The translations under genes were made by a program, and so were the position numbers. A stretch of DNA of 64,000 bases from Rhynochetos jubatus (lineage: Eukaryota > Chordata > Aves > Eurypygiformes > Rhynochetidae). Shown here piece after piece: positions 47,001 to 64,000 of the stretch. Each line of letters begins with the position of its first letter. The first letter of the stretch is position 1. The notes under the pieces are model-generated. The model did no database searches. It saw only the letters and a list, made by a program, of their open reading frames with translations, and was not told the DNA's origin. The DNA is taken from assembly GCA_027574665.1 (NCBI GenBank), contig CM050654.1:23628222-23692221 (forward strand), in the 5' to 3' direction.

Positions 47001-50000
47001 TCTTGAAGAAACCTCAGTTTTGAAGAAGCTTCAGCTCCCAAGGAGAACCTTTTCTTACCAATTACATTTTCTGCTAGAAATGCAGCCTTTTTGTTTTCAT
47101 GGTAGCAAAAGATCCAGTGGCTAAATTCTGAGATTTGGCATTTATTAGAAAAATAAAGGTAAGACCATCTTTTCTTCTCAGTCAGAAATAACGTTTCACT
47201 TCATAAGTTGGCCATTCGATATCGTGCTATATATCTTTACTAAAATATCAGTGGGAAAATGAAATGGGCATCTTTAATGAGGTCTAACTGTAGAAATTTG
47301 TTACATGTATTGTAGCTGTTTTCCATTAGAATGCAAGGTTCTTAAACACTAGAAGGTATGTGCAAAATATTAATTAAGTATTGTATTCCAACTTGGTTGA
47401 TGGGCTAATGAAAAGACTCTTAAACTTCATATGGTTTTCATTTGGCCTTCTTCAAGTTTCTCCAATATTTCAAGTATTTCCACTTGACCTCTTTTCACAC
47501 CTTCTCAGAGACAACTTGTAGTGTTAAAGAAAATATAAGGCAAGCCTGCATTTAAAGAATTCCTAGAGGGTTTGGTCAATTTTTATAAATAGGTCAAAAG
47601 ATTTATTTTGAGGGTTCTACAACTTCCAGTTACATATCTGAGGACTCCAGGCTCATTTATTTACATAACCTACCTATTTTTGATTACTCCAGTTTAGTAG
47701 GTACACCATACTTGATGGAAAAATCATAAACCAAATTTCCACTCCTAGGTAGGAAGAGAGAAGAAATAGGAATAAATTTGTTCAAAAGCAAATGTTGCAG
47801 TGAGGTAAAGAGGGAAGAAAAGAGATGAATGTGGAACATCAGTAGGCACAAACATGCTAGTAAGCAGGGGGAGGCTATCCATAGCAATATCCTGGTGAGA
47901 GAGAGCAGTGTCCAAAGATATCCTGAGAAGCAGCTTCTAGATCTTTCAGACAGGTCTGAGCTTGGTGAATGGAAAGCAATCATCTAATCTGTTTTGATTG
48001 TTTCCTAGTCAGCTTGAACCTAATGCATTATATTCTGCTCAGATTTCCTAACTTTTACCATACTTTCTTACCTCTCTCTTGAGGCTGGGGTTCTTAAGAT
48101 CTAGTTAACGTGCTTTCACACCTTATTGCAAGTCAACACTGAGGACATTAAAATTGCATGTAATATCCCTGAAGCACCACATTAGTATTGATACATTAAT
48201 ATTTCCTGTATTTACTGTTCTTTGGCTAGGTTTCAGCCAATATGTGAACTACCGATTTGTATTCAGACACTTACTGCTACCCCACTCAAATCTTTTTAAA
48301 GTAAGGTTTTATTAAGGTAATATTATTTCTGTTGCATGCCCTTATTAGGTGATTTTATACTCACATAACAAATATTTTTGTCTTTTTATGATTTATTAAT
48401 TTAATTAATAAATACGTGGTGTTGGTTTCAATAATTTTATTTTTAATGGTTACATAACACTAATGCCTACAGGCTACTGAGGATGACTGTACAAATCCAG
48501 ACAAAAATTATAGTCTGTTCTACAGATAAATTACAGTCTAAGGAAAATGACACAATAGATGAATGATAAATGTTGGGAAGAATGGAGAAAAGGAAAACAA
48601 TTCCCACTTATTAGTCAGTTATGACCTGTAAACACAAATTATCATAGTTTAAATTAGTAGATTACAGTTTAAAGAGGCAGGTGCTAAGTGCTGGAGGCTG
48701 TTTTCAGCTCTGAGGAAGTCACTCCTTTCCTTGAAACTACCTACTTTTGTGGAACCAACATTCATGGGTTCCTGGGCTTAGGATCCATGCATAGTTTTGA
48801 CTGGATAGCTCTTTAGATATCTCAATTCTGCATTACATTCCGTTTACCACTTTGAATTACAGCAGTGACACTTTGGGGCTCTTTTTTTCCTTTTCGGAGT
48901 TGTGTTTCTTATTGAAATGTTCTTAAAGCAGTAAAAAATATTTTAAATATGCCAGTAAAAACAAGGTAGGTCAGTTATGAAAAAACGGTAAACTGTAACA
49001 AAAAAACCCTTCAAATAATTTCAGCAGATAATTGTTTTTTCCTTTGTGAAATTAGTCTCTGTGCACAAATGCCATGAGAAATTTCAATTAAACTATTTAA
49101 TTTTAGATCATCATCACAGCAAACAAATATTTATTCATCCTTTTATTTTTAGGATAAATTGAATACAGCAATCCTCAATTTAAAATTTGATCAGAGCATA
49201 GTAACTTAAACATAATTTATCTTCACTTCCAGAAAAATAATACCTGAATTTTGCAAAACAACTTCCTAAATACTAAGAGAGCGAGTTAAGATGACATATT
49301 TCTTTAGACTTTTCCTGCATACACTCTGTAGTCCTTTCCTCCTCAGGACAGTGGTATTTGGAGTTGGGGTAACTTTCTGGCAACATCATCACACAACATT
49401 TATGCTTTTTACTTCTAGAGCTGTGGAAAATAATCTCTAACTGATGCTGAAATGGTGCCGCTAGCCCTGGTGTTTCTAGCTCTCCTACCATGGAAGCCCC
49501 ACCTTTTTGATTCAGACATATGTTTACTGGCCTAATGTAAGACAGCTAGTCTTACTAACACTAGTGATTCAGAGCAGAGTTTTTAATTCAGATTTTAACG
49601 TATGAGAGGCTATTGTTGTGCTTTGCACAGAGGAAGATACTATTCTCAAATTACAGCCTCGCTAAAGGATTAGCATAAGAAAATTATGATACTTGGTCAT
49701 TTTACAGATTCCATTTGCTAGCCTCACACTTGTTCCAACTCTAATCAAATACATGTTTGTGTGCCAGTGTTTCAGGTTTAATGGAGTGAAAATCTCAGTC
49801 AGCTTTTTCAGCTTTAGCAGGAAAACAATTCTGACCAGTCATGTAAAAGCAAAAAACCCAGCCCACAAGAAACCGCCATGTTTGTTATTTCTTCACCTTT
49901 AAAGTTTTGAAGGGCATATGTGGATTGTTTGAATCAGAATGCAAATAACCTGTTAGATAACTTGATGATTTTAAGAAATAATAAACCTGGTTCTTACACT

Positions 50001-52355
50001 GATACTTTTACCATTTGCTTGATTTAAGATGTCAGAATAACAGATACTTCAGGCCATTTCTTCTGGCTTTTTCAGAGGTACACAAAAATTAATTTGACAT
50101 CGTTAGCACACATATTTCACTTTCTGAGTCATTTCTGTGTAAAGATGAGAAGACAATTATATTCAAAAAAATAAAATTTAACAAGTTATCCATAGGCATA
50201 ACAAAATTAACTGAAATATGCATAAAATTAAGAACATATGGATAGTGCTTATTGTTTAGTCTTACTATTTAAAGTAAGGGACTAAAGGAAAAACTAGATA
50301 AGGATTTATGGAATGCAGTGCTCAAATACAACTAAATGGAATTATTTCGCAAAAGCATGTCTTTAATAAATTGGACCTTATTTTTCCCAATGAAATCTTT
50401 TGAATTGTAGACCATTAGACATATGGCTCAAACTGTATTTCAGATACTTGAAATTCTTTTTGCTGGGCAGTATCAGGTACTGAGGGGCCTGAACCACTCA
50501 GATCTTTATATGTATTTTTACGACTATTCCTTTAAAGGTAGTTTTTAAATGAAAGCTATTCTGAAATGATTATATAGACAGAATTCTTTGTTTGTCTGAA
50601 TTCTGCCCACTATCACTCATGTCCTAGCCGTTTAGTTGCAGGATAACAAGTAATTTTTAAACCAATGAAAGGAGAAGAGGGAAGCTATCACTAAAAACCA
50701 AGTAGTTCATAGTTCAAGGGTTGCTAAGAGCTTGTTCAAGGCTCAGTGCTGGGAATAGAATGACTTTTACTCCGTTAAACTACTGCATGTATAGCAACAG
50801 TAATAAAGCACATATTTGTGTGTTGTTCTATTAAGCTCTGTAATCTGAGTGAAAACACTTGGGGTATATTTAGTAGAGGATAAAACTTCTTGTGTAATAG
50901 CATCAGCCAAGAAAGATATACCTGCACTAGTAGGTAGTGAAGGCAGGACTTAAGTGATTTTCGAAACTGTTTTAAAGCATGTTTTATGACTGTCTGAGAA
51001 ATACAGTGAAACCCCACGTCTGCCAATACTACTTTTCCCAGTCATTCACTGTCCCCTTTGTGGACTTCTAGCAATACAAGTACATATCTTTCTAGTGAGG
51101 GCAGTTTTGTTATATTTTGTTATAGCATTTATAACTGTAACTGTTTATGGATGCAAAGCAGCCTAACCAAATGCACTGAAATATAAAGAGAAGATGGACC
51201 CATTGATGACTCTAGGAGGGTGCACGTTTTAGGACTAGTTTAACAGAAAAGGCACCTAGGTCAACAACTTGAATCACAGAACTGTAAAATGTGTAAAATT
51301 ATTGCTATGTTATGCCACAAACTCTTGTAAAGTAGGCGTCAAATAAAGCTATCATTTCTTATTTGGTGGCACTGTTCCTTAACCAGATCTGCCTTCCTTC
51401 TGCCATTCCCTCCCTCTAGCCATTCCAACCTCTCCACTGTGCTGTACAGTGCATCAGTTTGAGCAACTGGTCCTGCTGCTGAAGGGCTGGGAAGAAAGAA
51501 AAGATTACTTTCAGTCAATGCACACATAAATAGACATGTTGTACAGTGGAGAGCAGGATAAAGCAGCAGAGGGAATACATCAGCAAGCACTGGCACCAAA
51601 GACGTTCATAGAGAACCAGAGTCTTAAATTTCATACTAGTTTTAGTCTGAAGTAATATTATGACACTTGCTTTGGAAAAAATCAGGAGCAGCATTCTTTT
51701 CCCACATGGTCTTAATCATACATCCTGTTTCCTTTTACTTAAAAGGCTTGTGGTTTTGATTCACAGCTCACAGACAGTCAATAATTGCAACCTAACCTGC
51801 TTTGGTTTCTAACATTAACCTTCAGCACTGTAAATTGTCAGAAAGTAAGAATTATGCTTGTTCCTCCTGTAATTCAGTTGCTGTCAGTTAAACAAATTTA
51901 AGCGTACAAAAAGTTATTTTTCATTTACTGAAAGTATTTACTCTTATAAAGTTGGAGTACTGATACTTGAAAAAATACAGGAAGATATATTAACTAGTAA
52001 AATATAGGTTTACAATTTTCAAGAGGAGTTCATAGAATATGCATTTATACTTGCTGCTAAAAAAGATACACTGTTAAAACACTTGTATCAGTATTTTGGT
52101 CTAACTGGGAGAGTTTAAGGACATAGGCAAAGCAGTGTTTGTGGGCAGAAGTAATATCTTTTTTTAGACCAGCAGGAAAAAGCTGAAAAATAATTTATAA
52201 AATATCTAAATAAATTCTGAGCAGTTGCTTTTAACTTTTATTCAGCTTTGAAATACGCTGCTTCTATTTCAGGCCTGGAAACTGTTTCTGAACAAGTGTC
52301 GTAACTTTTTTTCTGTTGGTGCAATTTACTAAATTTATCTAATTTTCTTTTACAG
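37546..52355 (+). other. SCN3A: SCN3A first intron (about 14.8 kb)
   Basis: The intron runs from the GTAAGC donor at 37546 to the TTTTCTTTTACAG acceptor at 52355. It contains a (TA)n microsatellite at 37975-38020 and otherwise AT-rich sequence. The open frames inside it are short and unrecognised. Confidence 0.7.
37975..38020. repeat. (TA)n microsatellite
   Basis: About 23 uninterrupted TA units lie some 430 bp inside SCN3A intron 1. Confidence 0.98.
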
Positions 52356-52405
52356 GTCATTCTTATGCAAGAGGCTAAAAGTAATTAAATTTGCAGGATG
52401 AAAAC
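52356..52405 (+). other. SCN3A: SCN3A 5' leader segment with splice acceptor
   Basis: Fifty untranslated nucleotides follow the acceptor TTTTACAG (ends 52355). They align with the SCN2A leader at 7738-7790 and include an upstream ATG at 52398-52400, 8 nt before the start codon. Confidence 0.88.
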
Positions 52406-52672
52406 ATGGCACAGGCACTGCTGGTACCGCCAGGACCTGAAAGCTTCCGCTATTTTACTAGAGATTCTCTCACAGCTATTGAAAAGCGTTCTGCAGAAGA
52501 AAAAGCTAAAAAGCCCAAGCAAGAACATACAGATGATGATGATGAAAATGGTCCAAAGCCAAACAGTGACTTGGAGGCAGGAAAGACACTGCCATTTATT
52601 TATGGTGACATACCTCCAGGAATGGTATCTGAACCTTTGGAAGACCTGGACCCATATTATATCAATAAAAAA
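52406..52672 (+). CDS. SCN3A: SCN3A coding exon 1 (Nav1.3 N-terminus)
   Basis: This exon encodes residues 1-89 of the sodium channel alpha subunit Nav1.3, the pore-forming protein of a fast Na+ channel prominent in developing neurons. It begins [15 protein letters not shown], as in mammalian SCN3A, followed by [20 protein letters not shown], an acidic DDDDENG stretch and the invariant [20 protein letters not shown] and [13 protein letters not shown]. The start at 52406 sits in a strong context (A at -3, G at +4). The frame also extends 15 nt upstream without an in-frame ATG. The exon ends on a codon boundary at a GTGAGT donor, and the next exon continues TFIVLNKGK. Length (267 nt) equals the divergent SCN2A copy. 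Confidence 0.97.
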
Positions 52673-60563
<7,891 letters not shown>

Positions 60564-60836
60564 GCTTAAAGACTATCGTGGGAGCCCTAATTCAGTCTGT
60601 GAAGAAGCTCTCGGACGTTATGATCCTGACTGTGTTTTGTCTGAGTGTATTTGCACTAATAGGGCTGCAGCTGTTCATGGGCAACCTGAGGAATAAATGT
60701 CTGCAGTGGCCTCCAGACAATTCCACTTTTGAAACAACTGTTATTTCCTACTTTAATAGCACAATGGATGAAAATGGTACATTTGTTAATATGACAGTGA
60801 ACACATTTAACTGGAAGGATTACATTGAGGATGAAA
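60564..60836 (+). CDS. SCN3A: SCN3A coding exon 6 (domain I S4-S5, S5 and turret)
   Basis: This 273 bp exon begins within Gly233. [18 protein letters not shown] is the S4-S5 linker. [20 protein letters not shown] is S5. [13 protein letters not shown] begins the extracellular turret, followed by a segment with four N-glycosylation sequons (NST, NST, NGT, NMT) and [11 protein letters not shown]. The acceptor is TTTTTGCAG. The donor GTAAGA at 60837 gives a split codon (A + CT, Thr) with the next exon. The turret is the least conserved part compared with mammalian Nav1.3, as expected. Confidence 0.96.
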
Positions 60837-61119
60837 GTAAGAATGACTGATATAACTATTTTTAATATATTTGTGGCTATAATATGTAACTATTTGTGAT
60901 GAATCAAAGAACATTGAGTGGTTTATATTTTTGTGCCTTACGTAGAACTGCTTACAGTCACTGACTGACAGGGATCAAATACAGTACATAAAATAAACAA
61001 CTACAATAAGCAGAAGGGTTAATTACTTTGATTATATTGTAATTTATTTTTATTTTACTTTTTAGTACTTTCATTTTCATTTGATTTACTCACATATATT
61101 TATACTGTTTTCTACGTAG
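60837..61119 (+). other. SCN3A: SCN3A intron between coding exons 6 and 7
   Basis: A 283 bp GT-AG intron, GTAAGA to TACGTAG. No other feature is seen. Confidence 0.92.
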
Positions 61120-61183
61120 CTCATTTTTACGTTTTGGAAGGACAAAGAGATGCCCTACTTTGTGGTAATAGCTCTGATGCGGG
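61120..61183 (+). CDS. SCN3A: SCN3A coding exon 7 (turret, 64 bp)
   Basis: This exon encodes [22 protein letters not shown] (ends split), the second part of the domain I S5-pore extracellular loop. It carries the conserved Cys of [10 protein letters not shown] and one more sequon (NSS). Its length of 64 bp is characteristic of Nav genes. The acceptor is ACGTAG and the donor GTAAGA at 61184. Confidence 0.96.

Positions 61184-64000
<2,817 letters not shown>

Overview
This window is vertebrate nuclear DNA, most likely from a bird. It is AT-rich and intron-dominated, and it carries the 3' end of a CR1 retrotransposon with an ATTCTATG-type tail near position 63,600, which is typical of birds. It also holds older, decayed LINE and SINE traces.

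The window spans a head-to-head pair of brain voltage-gated sodium channel alpha-subunit genes. SCN2A (Nav1.2) runs leftwards on the minus strand: a putative 5' noncoding exon at about 28,293-28,551, then three coding exons at 7,471-7,737, 4,350-4,468 and 1,575-1,664. It continues beyond the left edge. SCN3A (Nav1.3) runs rightwards on the plus strand: a putative 5' noncoding exon at about 37,310-37,545, then coding exons from 52,406 to 62,559. These cover residues 1-461, that is, the N-terminus, all of domain I (S1-S6, including the selectivity-filter Asp) and the start of the I-II linker. SCN3A continues beyond the right edge. Paralogue assignment rests on the N-termini ([15 protein letters not shown] against [15 protein letters not shown]) and on the divergent order known for vertebrate SCN2A and SCN3A.

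The regulatory layout is the most informative part. The two putative first exons and their core promoters are recognisably homologous. Each has a CTCF-like motif, then a long pyrimidine tract, then a shared TTTTCTGAT block, and ends in an almost identical splice donor (TTNAATCAG/GTAAG). They lie about 8.8 kb apart and point away from each other. An excellent RE1/NRSE (REST) element lies in the shared intergenic region, about 1.4 kb upstream of the SCN2A first exon. A CpG island with a perfect RFX X-box lies inside SCN2A intron 1.

Splicing features seen directly are an AT-AC U12-type intron at the same place in both genes, a pair of mutually exclusive exons (5N/5A) in SCN3A differing by one residue (Asn209 or Asp209), and an upstream AUG 8 nt before the start codon in both paralogues that opens an overlapping frame. 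The remaining sequence is intron or intergenic DNA, with microsatellites, decayed repeats and no other gene I can support. I found no previously unknown protein system here.
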